In this document: in pieces, positions 33,981-45,624 of the stretch | Layout: every line of letters starts with the position of its first letter | Numbering within the stretch: position 1 is the first letter of the stretch | NCBI RefSeq assembly: GCF_030272615.1 | Contig: NC_081415.1 | Span: 631,579,041-631,643,040 of the forward strand | Length of the DNA stretch: 64,000 nt | DNA from: Cryptomeria japonica | Taxonomy: Eukaryota > Streptophyta > Pinopsida > Cupressales > Cupressaceae | Reading direction: 5' to 3' | Notes under the pieces: generated by a model | What the model was told of the DNA's origin: nothing | Seen by the model: the letters and a program-made list of their open reading frames with translations, nothing else | Databases searched by the model: none | Position numbers and translations under genes: made by a program

Positions 33981-36900
33981 TGTCGTACATTTACCTCATT
34001 TAAATGCATTAAAACATGTCACATTGTATTTACTGGTATCGAACTTTGAACTCTATCCATATGGGACGCCAACATGCCACATTGTCATCCAAGACTTGCA
34101 CATGGGTCCTTGAGCAAAGAGTTCACGGAGGTCATCAGAAGATCCCTATGAAACATGTCTAGTGTTATCTACTAACACTTGACAACCTTTGTGCTTTGTG
34201 CTTATCTCGAGTTGAGAGGTTGATTAAGTCCTCGAGAGGTTATCTAACACCTTTCAAAGGGGCTTACTTTCCCACTCCCTTTTCCTAAGAGAACCCTCTT
34301 GCCACAACCTCACTTTTTGAAGTTCTCAATGTTGTCATCTCCAAAATGCTTGATTTTGTAAAGCCATGTGGAACTCACAATTAATTTCCCTTTTGATCTT
34401 TGCCAAAGTTGTCGATCTACTACTCAAAAGCTAGAAGGCTCTAAATATATGATGGTACTCATTGATGGTGTAGTTTGGAAACTTCTTTAAAGGCCTACTC
34501 TTCTTAAATGTGTTCCTAGGAATCTTAGCATGAAGGCAGTAAAGTCTTGTTGTTCTAAATTCAAAACAACTAATATATTCGAAGACAAAAAATCAACCTT
34601 CAAAGCTTTGTGCACCTCATCCTCTTTTATTGGAATGGGTTCATAGAACTTCCTAGATGCAAAGTCTTCCTTAAACTTTAAATCCCTACTAACTACTAGC
34701 TTTTCTACTCTATAATATAGACCTTGTAGGCCTTAGAAATTTCAATAAAACCCACAAAAGTCATCTACATATTGTTCATCAAATAATTGCATGAAATTTA
34801 TCATTGTATATCATTTTATATTATTTCTTTAGTCGTGTATCCATCTTTATACTATTTAGCCAAAATTTAGTTTTCAAAGAACTCTTCCTCTTACAAGAAA
34901 TGAGTTGGAAGATGAGTTTAAAACATTGATGTATATCTACACTTTACTATACTTAATTAGCTAAATAGAAAGACTTTCCCTTTTTACTAAAAGTGAATTG
35001 CAGATTAGAATATCTCAAATTCCTTCCAACATGTTCGCTTTGAACCTTTTAAAAAATTACTATCCAAACTAGCAATTTTAAAATGCGCATCCACCTTAAA
35101 AGTGTGGGCAAAATGTAATTGTTAAACCTACATTTCAATACTCCTTTCTATTTTGTTTGTGGTTCTTTTCATAAGAAATGTCTTAATATGATGATTAGAT
35201 AGCAAAATGTAGCACATTGTTGTGCTAGCATATGCTCTCCTCTTAATTCTCATTCATCCTCATTTACTCTCACCTACACACTCCATACATCAAAATTTAT
35301 CATATCCTCCCGCACATTCACCCCATTGTTAGCGAGTGAACCCACAATAGTGAGTTACACTTTTTTGCCAACTTTGACACTACAATATTCATTTTCAAAA
35401 AAAACTTGAGATTCAAACCCCTATTACTTATAAACCATATGATGTGAACTAGTGATTTGTGTCATTTTGTATGTAGATTCTAAAAATATTTTTTTTTATA
35501 ATTTTTAAAATTAATTTGCTTCCATTTTTCTCTCTCGAAAACTTTTTTTTTGTCAAAAAATGGCATTTTTAAAAAGTGATACTTCCTCTGTATGGCATAA
35601 TTTTTTTTCTCTAATACATATGAACGTGATTATTTCGAATTTGGCTTTTAACATCAATATCTAGTGTTTTCAATTGGTTTTATATTATTATTTTCAATAT
35701 TTCATATTTTATTAAGATTTGAAGTTGAGTTAACTATAAAAAAAAAAAATTAGAAAAAAGACTTCAATACCTATTGCATAAATATTTTTCAAAATTTTTT
35801 GGGTGACATTTACTATTTTTCCATAAGCATTGAACAAAGAAGTTCATGTTCGGTGAAAACCCTTCAATCATAAGAAATAAAATAAAAATACATTAAAATT
35901 TATACTATTTGAGAAGCTTATTATTATAAGGGATAAATACTTTTTAAAAAAAAAAAAACTTCTAAATAAATTCATTTGACCCCTAAAAGCTAATGTAAAA
36001 TTTGTTTTTAATCAACATTTGATAGATGCAAAGGAGACTCATTGCAAGTATGATTTAGAAGTAGAGAGGTTATATCCAATAAATTTTGATCTAAGAACCT
36101 TTGATCTAACACTCTTCAATTAATTACTTCAAATGGAACCTCTTAATCTTAAATCATTATATTTTCTAAAAAATGTATAATTTCAAAAAAATCCAGGATG
36201 TACGAAAAAATGGGAATCAGCTTTGTGAGTTCACCCTAGCCTACAATTCCACATCCATTCTTGATCTTGAAATCTTTTGTGTCGCAGGTCACTTCTTGAC
36301 TTATAATGAGTTGGACTAAAAGCATATTCAAATATTTAAAATTCAGATTGCCAACTTTCCCCACTACTCCCTCCACTGTTGATATTTTAATGTATGACTA
36401 CTCCTCCCTCTAAAGACACTTATTTGAAAATCTTGAAAATCTTAATATTTAGGTCATCGCACTCTCCGCACTAGCGCAATGCCGTATATCTGATCATTCA
36501 AGGGCTAAACCCAACATAACATTACCCTCACAATTCAGCAACTTCCTTCCTTCAATCCTTTACACGTTAGGCGATAACTGCAATAGATTGAATTTGGACA
36601 GAGATTTTGTTTCTTATTACAAAAAACTAGACGGCATAACCAATAAGCCTTATATTTCACTTGTCGTTTAAGAAAACCTATTTTGTACCAAATAAATTAG
36701 CACACAGAGGTCAGTAAATTTTATGAATCTGTCGAAACCACATTTCAAATGGATGGACAAATGTAACAAGTTCCTGGGAGTAGCCAGTAAAATTAGTAAG
36801 TTCATATTTGCAAAGACGAGCAATATTTTGCCTATTATAATAAGTATGCATATTTTTATGAAAATCCATACATGTTCCATGCGCACTGTCGTATGGCATA

Positions 36901-37100
36901 GATTTCTGGCTCTATGCATTAGGTTCCATTGACATTAGTCGTGACATGGATGGCCTTCAAAACTGTGTCTAGGGAATAAAACGTTTGGCCATCCTGATAT
37001 CCATATTCTTTTCAGATTTCTCGGTGGTCCATAACAGCCATGGCCAGTCTGTTAAGAGTGTAAACAATTCATTGGTAAAATGCATAAAAATGATGCTAGA
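33981..37100. other. Unassigned AT-rich region
   Basis: Degenerate sequence with homopolymer A and T runs (for example near 35500 and 35945). I find no supportable gene. Open frames here are short and lack motifs. Confidence 0.5.
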
Positions 37101-37106
37101 ATAGTA

Positions 37107-37453
37107 TTAGGTTAAGGTTCCATGAGGGGAGCTTTGGGGTCTATTTTCATGAAGCACGAGGTCCAAATTTTTCCATTTCAGCAGGTGCAATCAGTGTGGG
37201 GCTAGAAATTGCTACACATTAGGGTAAGGTTCCATGAGGGGAGCTTTGGGGTCTATTTTCATGAAGCATGAGGTCCAAATATTTCCATTTCAGCAGGTGC
37301 AATCAGTGTGGGGCTAGAAATTGCTACAAATTGCTACACATTAGGGTAAGGTTCCATGAGGGGAGCTTTGGGGTCTACTTTCATGAAGCACGAGGTCCAA
37401 ATTTTTCCATTTCAGCAGGTGCAATCAGTGTGGGGCTAGAAATTGCTACACAT
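37107..37453. repeat. Three tandem copies of a 112-122 bp unit
   Basis: Copies start at 37107, 37219 and 37341 with ttaggg/ttaggtt, and share ccatgaggggagctttgggg and gcaggtgcaatcagtgtggg. They are nearly identical. Copy 2 has an extra aaattgctac, so the period changes from 112 to 122. High identity implies recent duplication. Confidence 0.92.
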
Positions 37454-37530
37454 CTTAGCAATTTTTTTTTCCAATGGTGAATTAGCTACTATTTTAAATT
37501 CCCATCAAAAAAGAAATAAAAGGAAAATGG

Positions 37531-37703
37531 TATTTATTAATTTTTTATTTGCAGCATTCTTCATGAGATCACCATATTTATTAACTTTTTATTTGCAGCA
37601 TTCTTCATGAGATCGCCAGCTTCCCTAAATTTTGGAACTTATGCTTTTAAGGTGATCTTCGCCAGCTTCCCTAAATTTTGGAACTTATGCTTTTAAGGTG
37701 ATC
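37531..37703. repeat. Two adjacent short tandem duplications
   Basis: A unit with tttatttgcagcattcttca is repeated at about 37535-37615. Next to it a unit with gccagcttccctaaattttg and ttatgcttttaaggtgatct is repeated at about 37615-37703. Each is two copies of about 45-50 bases. Confidence 0.85.
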
Positions 37704-38755
37704 TGCATTACTAAATCATGGGACTACCAGCTTTAAAATGTTCCTCAAAAATCTCACAATCACCCACTGAAATTTTTTAGGAAGCCCCCTCCATGAGACA
37801 TTACCCTTAGTCACCCTGATCAGGTTTCCATTTCCCGATAAGTAAATAGATTTCAGACAACTTCAACATATATTTACAGATATAATATTTTCACATAAGA
37901 CATAATACCATGTATCTGCATCCCATTGTGAATGTTTAATTTTGACCTGCTTTCATGTATATTTTCTTTTTATGAAAACGCTCATATACAGCAAGTTGGC
38001 ATGTTATATTGTGGTCAAGATTTCAACATTGTGGTGCCTCTAGGATAATGTAACATGCTTCGCTGCATTTGAATCAAATATGCAGCCAAGAACATCGTTA
38101 ATCACAATATCGAGTTTCAACGTTGTTCCAATACATTTAAGATTTCCAAATCAATAAAAACATTGATAGTCTATTCCTCACTGATGAAAAGGTTTTATCC
38201 TGACATCCACAAACCAAAGTTTCTCAAATCAATGAAGTACAGTGCCGCCTATCTAATTTTTTGAAATGAAAGGTTTCATTTGCAAAACCCTCCCAAATCT
38301 TGCCTAATAGTAAAAATTTAAGCATATTTATTATATAGCAAAATCAATATACCTGATGCATCGTACATAGAAGTGTTCCATATTATTCATTTAGATAACA
38401 CTAAGACACATTGACCTATGGTGCATTAAAATAATCAAACATGTTTGAAAACGATGGAATCAAATACAGTCAGGGCACCATTTATTTATATTGATATGCA
38501 TAAACCACTCAAGTTTCTGGAGCGAGGTAACAGTCATAGCTAATGTATTCCTCAAATTTTAAGATTCCATTTCCAAACAAGCCAAACAATTTCTTTGGCA
38601 AATTACATGAAAAATGTCCAAGCCACTATCATGCTACTCGTTACGAACAATAATTTCAAAAGACAACTGAACTAACTCAGAAATCCTGATCAGATTTTTC
38701 ATTTTCAAACAAGTATTACATTTAATGATACCAAATTTCCACAATCCATGATGCT

Positions 38756-39017
38756 GATTGCTGCTGTATCTGGCTCTGATTGGGTGAGAACTTTTGCATC
38801 AACATTTCGGATCACACTTCGTGATCCATCATTACGATAATAGAGAGCTTATGGAGGCTGATGATGGATCCTGATGATAGAAAGATCGAGGTTGATGGAT
38901 CACACTCCATGATACATCATCAGCCCCTCTATATCCTCCTGATGATGGATCAGGTTGTGATCCAAAACATCAATGCAATAACTCACACACATTCAGAGCC
39001 AGAAACAGCAGCAATCC
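38756..39017. repeat. Imperfect foldback with arms of about 110 bases
   Basis: The left arm (38756-38868) begins gattgctgctgtatctggct. The complement of the right arm (38911-39017) reads gattgctgctgtttctggct. Both continue to ggatcaca, gatccatcat and ggctgatgatg. A loop of about 40 bases separates them. No coding content and no clear target duplication were found. Confidence 0.8.
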
Positions 39018-39148
39018 AGTATTTCATTGGTAATACACCATGGAATAAAGAGAACATTAAAAACTCAATTTAAAACTCAATCAAAACTCTGAAAAGAAAT
39101 TTCTTTGATAAATAGGTTATAGAATTAGAGTGCTCAGGTCTTACAAGA

Positions 39149-39791
39149 TGTAATGCCCACTTCTTACCCAAGTGAACATCACAAAGAATTTATTTTTTAA
39201 CAACATACTACATAATCATTAAAAGAGATTATGATCATACCCATTATAACTTTTTACCGAGACTGAGGATATTAATGATTTCAACTTAAACAAAACTCAA
39301 CAAAACTCAACTAACAAACCTGTCCTTTTACTACTGAGTTTTCTCCTCCCGGTACAGTACTTGGCTTGACCTGCTGCCTGTACCTGCATACATGCCTCGG
39401 ATCACAAATATTCAAAGCCTGAACAAATCCTGCAATCTTCCAGCCAAGTCCAAATTTTCTCTGCACTCTCCTGACTTCCCCTCCGCCCCCCCTCTCTTTT
39501 TCAGAATGAATTCGGGAACTAAATACTTCCCAGCAGTCACAACCGCCCCTTTTCGTTAATAAAACAATTAAATATCAATTCACCATTTTAACATTTACTT
39601 TTAATTATTTAAACTATTAAACTTTATTTAATAAATTTAATTAATTGATTATGCTTGTAGATTATATCATTATTAAAGTTGCACACATATATATTCATAT
39701 CACATTTATTATTCGCTTTAATTGTTTAATACATTTAAATCTAATTATTTTACATCCAATCACAAAGGATGGATCAGGGAGGGGTGTTACA
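39149..39791 (+). repeat. Solo LTR (643 bp), TSD CAAGA/CAGGA
   Basis: It starts TGTAATGCCCACTTCTTACC and ends GGGAGGGGTGTTACA. Flanks are CAAGA (39144-39148) and CAGGA (39792-39796), a duplication with one change. The TGTAATGCCC start resembles the 4.2-kb solo LTR at 26168, but the length is very different. Confidence 0.75.
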
Positions 39792-39796
39792 CAGGA

Positions 39797-41039
39797 GGCA
39801 GTCCCCCCTCCCATTAAACTTTCAGTATTAATTGAAAGAAAGAGAACCCTGCCCCCATCGGTATCATGTGGTGTACTTACAGATTGGCAAGAGAGAGATT
39901 TATTGATTTATTTTGAAGATGTTTGGTTGGTTTTCAATTTTCAAATGACCTTGCAAAATCAAATTCTATAATTAGGGGCAGCATTTGTAATAATTATGGT
40001 GAAAGATGTCGATAAAAGACCTTGCCAAAACTGGCATCTAGAGTGATTTCCAGGACATATTCAAGGAATAAAGATATCTAAGGGTTTGGTCAGACGACCA
40101 TATCAGAAGCAATAACGATGCACCAATTAGAAAACAAGCGGGTTGATCACAGAAAATCCCAAGGTCAGCTACTATATTTCATAAAGGCTTGATTTCTTAA
40201 AGTAGAAACTCCCCTTAATTTTTATTGATACTATGCTAGAGGGAATTGGATTCCCGTCACACGGTGACATGACAGTTGAACTCATTTTCAATTAAACCCT
40301 CATCATTTGCCTTTATGGGGTGTCGTTCTATCCTAACCCTTTCACATTTGGACATTATTTTTCAGAACAAGTAAATTATATATTGTCGCAGTGCTTTTCC
40401 CACTTATTACAGGCAACAGAGAAGGATTGGAGTTTTTGGAAAATCATCGAAGAACCATAAGTAATGTGATTTCTACGACTGTCTTCCAGATTTTTTTGAC
40501 TTCTGATCTAACACAAATAAGATTTAGTAATTTGCAACCCTGTATTACCTTCTCTATGATATACTTTAATGCCTTTATAGATTAGAGAATTAAGGCCGTG
40601 ACATCCACTCAGTGAAGGATGTAAAAGTAACTGCTATGGATGCACTGGATGGATAAAGAGATCCTTGCAAGAGAGCAGTTCTGGCCCCAAACTAATGAAT
40701 TGGAACTGCTGCAGTCCCTTAAGTGAGGTCTGAGTTGGGTCGAGGCTTGCTGAAACAAGCTCTGCAAGTGTCACGATTGATGCAATGACACAAGCTCTGT
40801 AAGTGTTATGATTGATGAAACCACCAGTGCCAACCTTGAGCCCCCCTGAATCTGCAGAATGCAACACAGATCATTCGGTTGCAATCAATTCCAATTAATT
40901 TGAGTAACACTTGCTATCCATGAGGTTATTAATCAACTGAGCCTGGCAGCATCTTAATTCCTAACAACTCTCTCTGAGGATGCTAATTTGGTAAGCAAGC
41001 TAATTGGTCCTCCTCAAATCGGAATGACATTTTATAGAT
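39797..41039. other. Non-repetitive spacer with possible exon-like fragments
   Basis: No gene can be called. A plus-strand frame at 40411-40584 (ENHRRTISNVISTTVFQIFL) follows a splice-acceptor-like ttattacag. A 35-bp near-duplicate (acaagctctgcaagtgtcac) lies near 40764-40830. It may belong with the coding remnant starting at 41040, but this is weak. Confidence 0.35.
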
Positions 41040-41361
41040 GAGCCTGCTGTTCCCATCCATGTGCCTATAGGGAGCCCCTCAAATTAGGAGTCTTAGCTGC
41101 GCCTACCATTTCCTGTGAAAGATTTTGTTTTCGAATTTCAAGTCTTATTTTTGGTATAGCTAGCAATTTTACTATGCTAGATATTTCCAAGGAGCTTCCA
41201 GATGTTAAATCTTCAGGAATCCTGAGAATGGACATTGTCCTACACACAGTGGAAACAGAATACAGAGAACAGGCTTTAGACCCACTGCTGAAGACTACAA
41301 TCTTTGAGTATTGTGATATGTCTCCGTGGTAGATTTCAATGAGTAGTGGCATAATTATTTT
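41040..41361 (+). pseudogene. Unidentified coding remnant, part 1 (interrupted by miniature LTR element)
   Basis: The plus strand reads without stops from DEPAVPIHVPIGSPLKLGVL through LDISKELPDVKSSGILRMDI and VETEYREQALDPLLKTTIFE to a stop after DMSPW. The same frame then runs ISMSSGII into the element at 41362 and resumes beyond it at 43396. The amino-acid mix looks like real protein. I do not recognise the family, and no start, splice sites or full gene can be drawn. It is probably an exon or pseudogene fragment of a host gene. Confidence 0.45.
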
Positions 41362-43395
41362 TGTTGAAGATTTATAGCTGCGATAGAGATCTAAGATAAT
41401 ATCTAACTCCTCCTCTACACCATGGAGTCTCTTCACTTTCCTGTCAGTGAGACTACCTCTCCACCATGGAGTCTCTTCACTTCTCTGCTGGTGACTATTC
41501 ATGTCCATATGGCTGTTGGTGAAGAGACTCTTCATGTCCATATGGCTGTCGGTGACGATGTAACTGTTGGTGTCTTTTCTTCGTCCTTCGTGGTGTCTCT
41601 TCACTTGCAATTCCGATTCTTTATATTCATTGCTCTTCTTCTTCGGCAGATGGATGGACATATATTGCTGGCTTCTCTCGTTTGTCTATAGCAAGTTGAG
41701 AATATTGTGCATGTGTAGTCTGGCAGATCAGTTATATTATATGTTTTCTGTGTTCATAGTTTTCAGACTTATGAGATGAGTCTTTTGAGATGTATCATTT
41801 TGACTTCATTGTCAAGATTGATTTGTGGAGAATCAAATTTATCTTATTGTGATTGATAGTAATCTGAAACTATCATCAGTTGTATTCATTTTCAGAGATA
41901 TAATAAAGTTCATTTTTGAGTGGGCTTGATTTTTCACCCTCAGGTGGAGGGTTTTCCCAGGATAAATTCTGTGTATTTTGTTTCAGATTTCTGTGTTGAT
42001 AAAACATTAACATGGTATCAGAGCAAGGTTCCTTCTACAGAGCCTAACCACTTGAAGGTAGATCTTGTGCTTCAAAGGGAGTCTGAAATATCGTCGGAAG
42101 TAACTTTGGACGAAGAGGTCAAAAGATTGATTTCAGCTTCAGAGGGAGCTTGTGGAAGCCTTACATTTCAGCTTCAGAGGTAGCTTGTCATTTCAGTTTC
42201 AGAGAGAGCCTGACATTTCAACTTCAGAGGGAGCCACGTCATTGTGAAAATTTGGTTAATGCATTTTTCTCTGTGTTGGAGAAATTTGAGGCAAAAGCCC
42301 TTGCTAATGAGTTCTTCTCTGTGAGGGTAAAGTTCGAGGTGAAAGCCCTTGTTAATGAGTTCTTCTCTGCGAGAGAAGTTTGAAGTGAAATCCCTTGTTA
42401 ATAAGTTCTTCTCTACGAGAGAAGTTCGAGGTGAAATCCCTTGTTAATGAGTTCTTCTCTGCAAGAGAAGTTCGAGGTGAAATCCCTTGGTTAACGAGTT
42501 CTTCTCTGCAAGAGAAGCTCGAGGTGAAATCCCTTGTTCCACCCTTTGGGAGTAGCTATGGTGGAAGTCATGTGTGACTTCATGACTTTATTTTCTGTTT
42601 TTCTGATTCACCCTCTAGGAGTAACTATGGTAAATATTGTTATGCTGAGATAACATTTTTTATTTGAGAAAATCTATGATGAGATTTTTTTTTGTTGACA
42701 TTCTTTTGGTTGCAGCTATGTGTACTTGTCATGTGGTGACATTTAGAAGATCTCTTGCTAAGAGGGAGTGTTGAAGATTTATAGCTGCGATAGAGATCTA
42801 AGATAATATCTAACTCCTCCTCTCCACCGTAGAGTCTCTTCACTTTCCTGTCGATGACTCTACCTCTCCACCATGGAGCCTCTTCACTTCTCTGCCGGTG
42901 ACTCTTCATGTCTATGTGGCTGGCGGTGAAGATGGGACTGTTGGTGTCTTTTCTTCTTCCTTCATGGTGTCTCTTCACTTGCAATTCCGATTCTTTATAT
43001 TCATTGCTCTTCTTCTTCGGCAGATGGATAGACATATATTACTGTCTTCTCTCGTTTGTCTATAGCAAGTTGAGAATATTGTGCATGTGTAGTCTGGCAG
43101 ATCAGTTATATTATATGTTTTGTGTGTTCATAGTTTTCAGACTTATGAGATGAGTCTTTTGAGATTTTTGAGATGTATCATTTTGACTTCATTGTCAAGA
43201 TTGATTTGTGGAGAATCAAACTTATCTTATTGTGATTGATAGTAATCTGAAACTATCATCAGTTGTATTCATTTTCAGAGATATAATAAAGTTCATTTTT
43301 GAGTGGGCTGGGTTTTGCACCCTCAGGTGGAGGGTTTTCCCAGGATAAATTCTATGTATTTTGTTTCAGATTTCTGTGTTGCTAAAACATTAACA
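41362..43395 (+). mobile_element. Complete miniature copia-like LTR element (2034 bp), TSD ATTTT
   Basis: LTR 1 (41362-42012, 651 bp) and LTR 2 (42769-43395, 627 bp) both start TGTTGAAGATTTATAGCTGC and end AAAACATTAACA. TGGTATCAGAGC (42013-42024) directly follows LTR 1 as a perfect tRNA-Met primer site. The purine-rich gctaagagggag (42757-42768) precedes LTR 2. ATTTT flanks both ends (41357-41361 and 43396-43400). The 756-bp interior has no gag or pol and is partly tandem repeats. It must have moved using enzymes from another element. It is TRIM-like, although the LTRs are longer than usual for TRIMs. Confidence 0.93.
42250..42540. repeat. About 57-bp tandem repeat inside the miniature element
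   Basis: About five units share gagttcttctctgcgagaga and gttcgaggtgaaatcccttg. A shorter repeat around ttcagcttcagagggagc lies just before it (42135-42230). These fill most of the interior between primer site and polypurine tract. Confidence 0.85.
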
Positions 43396-43542
43396 ATTTT
43401 TGGGGATTTACCAGCAATTGACATCATCCCATTCAGTGGAAATAGAATATGGAATGCAAAATCACGGAAAGCTGTTGGAGATCTACAGATTCAAGAATAT
43501 ATAGATTGTGCCCATGGCAAAACTTGCCAGTTTGGGATATGA
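43396..43542 (+). pseudogene. Unidentified coding remnant, part 2
   Basis: The plus frame continues that of part 1 after removal of the miniature element and one ATTTT: SSGIIIFGDLPAIDIIPFSG, then AKSRKAVGDLQIQEYIDCAH and a stop after CQFGI. It uses a different strand from the minus-strand frame over the same bases. I prefer the plus reading because it is continuous across the insertion. The family is not identified. Confidence 0.45.
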
Positions 43543-43679
43543 TACAATATTTTTCTCTCATGAATTCAGCTGCCATAATTCGCTTGCAGTGTAACTTATA
43601 AAAATCTTGATACCATATATCAATGTCAGAAAGTTCACGTTCACATTTGTGTTCAACAACAATAAAATCTGGATGACGT

Positions 43680-43990
43680 TGGCAAGGGAAAAAAAATTTG
43701 TAAAAAAAATCAAATTTATAAAAAAAAAATTTAAATATAATAATAAATTCATAAAAAATAATTATAATAAATTGAAAAACGTAATTATATATTTGTTTCA
43801 AAATTTAATTCAAATATTATTATATATTAAATTTATTTAATATATAATATATTAATATAAAAAATATTATTATTAATATAATGTTGAATTTTGTATATTA
43901 AATAATAAATATATTATAAAGAAATTATTTTAAATATTTTCAAATGTTAGAAAAACAAATTAAAAACAATATATAGATATATTCAATTTT
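43680..43990. other. Extremely AT-rich spacer
   Basis: Almost only A and T with aaattt and tattat runs. No gene or structured repeat is seen. Confidence 0.6.
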
Positions 43991-44020
43991 ATTTTGAAAA
44001 ACAAAAATATAAAATAAATA

Positions 44021-44136
44021 GCTTGCTGCTGGAAATATTCCATAAGATTGTTGTGTAATAGCTTGCTGCTGGAAATATTCCATAAGATTGTTGTGTAATA
44101 GCTTGCTGCTGGAAATATTCCATAAGATTGTTGTGT
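44021..44136. repeat. Perfect 40-bp tandem repeat, 2.9 copies
   Basis: Copies start at 44021, 44061 and 44101 with gcttgctgctggaaatattc and run to ttgtgt. They are identical, pointing to very recent array formation. The direct junctions without spacers exclude a CRISPR array. Confidence 0.95.
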
Positions 44137-45289
44137 GCGCGAGACGAATGGAAAACCTTGGAAAATGTGCAGTGGCAGGAGTGTATGAGGAATAAGCTGA
44201 TTTTCTGACCCGTAGCAATGGGTAGACAACTCAGCCACAAGTGGGAGAGGATCGAGCATCAAATTTGCTATCTCCTCATTCGCATCTCCCCTATTATACT
44301 ATAATACTAATAGCCTTCAAAAATTTGAAGGAAAGAAGACACAGGCTTCTAATTTATTTGACATCATATTTTCATTCTCATTTTCTTTTCTATTACGGTT
44401 GGGATTCAGGCTTCTTGTGTTTACATTAAATCGGAATCCAATATGCAGGCAATACGACCAATTATCTTGATATCCATATACAACTTAAGGTTCTTCAATC
44501 AGTAAAAAAACAATCATAAACAGTTAGCCATTTCATTAAAATGAGGTAGCATCTCCATCATAGGGAACATCATGATGGGATTGAACAAAACAGCTGTTGG
44601 AACTGGCTGTAACAACTGACAAGTATAGGTTAGCACCAAATTTTTAAAAAATCTCAAAATTTCCTATCTTTAAACATTTAGGCATCGTTTTAAAATCAGA
44701 AAATACATGTAGTTAGCAGTGTTCAAGTGTTCAATTCTCATGATTGAGATTCAGAATGGTGGTGCCTCTGGAATAATATAACCAGATTGGCTGGCAAATA
44801 TGAAGACAACGTCACCATTAGTCTAGCTATCTAAATGCTTGAAAGATCAATCCATAATTTGGACTGCAACATGGCTAATATGCTAATATAGTGTTATTAG
44901 TGTTAACTAGGCTTTGGCACCATGTTATTTTCCCCAGTCTAGCTAGGATTCACGCTTTCCTTCGTCCTCTCATTGGCATGCTGGTATGCTCTAACACCTA
45001 AGTATAGTTGCCACTCTTTAAAATCAGAGTGCAGATAGCTCTTCTGGCATACCCAACCGAGACAATACTTCTTAGCCCAGTATAATACCATATTATTTTC
45101 CATTTTGCACATCTTTGAAGTCGCGTCCTCGGATTGGTCTTCCAGCAGAAAAAAGTTTCTCAAAAGTGATAAAAGCAGCTGTGCTCCATTCAATTCCAGA
45201 TAAACGCAACAATTCTACGGCAAATTACACAGGAAAGGCCAACGGCACAAATAAATTCACTTCTACAGATCCTAACTATAGTTTCTTTT
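44137..45289. other. Spacer downstream of the NHL gene
   Basis: No supportable gene. Some phrases (gtggtgcctctggaataat at 44759) echo text near 38031, suggesting an old shared repeat, but the match is short. Confidence 0.4.
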
Positions 45290-45408
45290 AAGCTGAATAC
45301 CACAAACCCTAATCATATCTCCACTTAAAATGAATAATACAAGCCCTAATCATATTTCCATTTAAACTGAATATTACAAACCCTAGCCATATCTTCATTT
45401 CCAAATAT
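45290..45408. repeat. Three imperfect copies of a 38-bp unit 3' of the NHL gene
   Basis: Units around tgaataatacaagccctaat and catatttccatttaaa recur three times in the presumed 3' flank of the NHL gene. Confidence 0.65.
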
Positions 45409-45624
45409 GTAGAAACTCTTTGCCGTATTACCCCCAAAAAAAGTGCCGGGGGCAAACGAGAAATAAAATATTACAGACCCTACAGATTCTGCGTATATAG
45501 CATTTACAAAGTTTCACCATATGCACAAAGTAAAAACCCAACCCCTAACCCATGTCAGAATAAAAAAGAAACAAAGAAATCTCAATAACCCCACTACATA
45601 TCAACCCAAACCCTAAGATTGAAA

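Noticed and set aside
36668..36932. Overlapping open frames on both strands
   Set aside because: Short, no motifs, no codon pattern; not reported as genes.
41065..41661. 198-codon minus-strand open frame, and a similar one at 42640-43035
   Set aside because: They run across the LTR boundary of the miniature element, and the same peptide appears in both LTR copies because the LTRs are repeats. No protein signature.
43433..43801. 122-codon minus-strand open frame
   Set aside because: Its first half is low-complexity Phe/Ile from an AT-rich tract. The plus-strand reading is continuous with sequence on the other side of the insertion and is preferred.
44021..44136. Possible CRISPR-like array
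   Set aside because: Units are directly abutting with no spacers, in a plant nuclear context.
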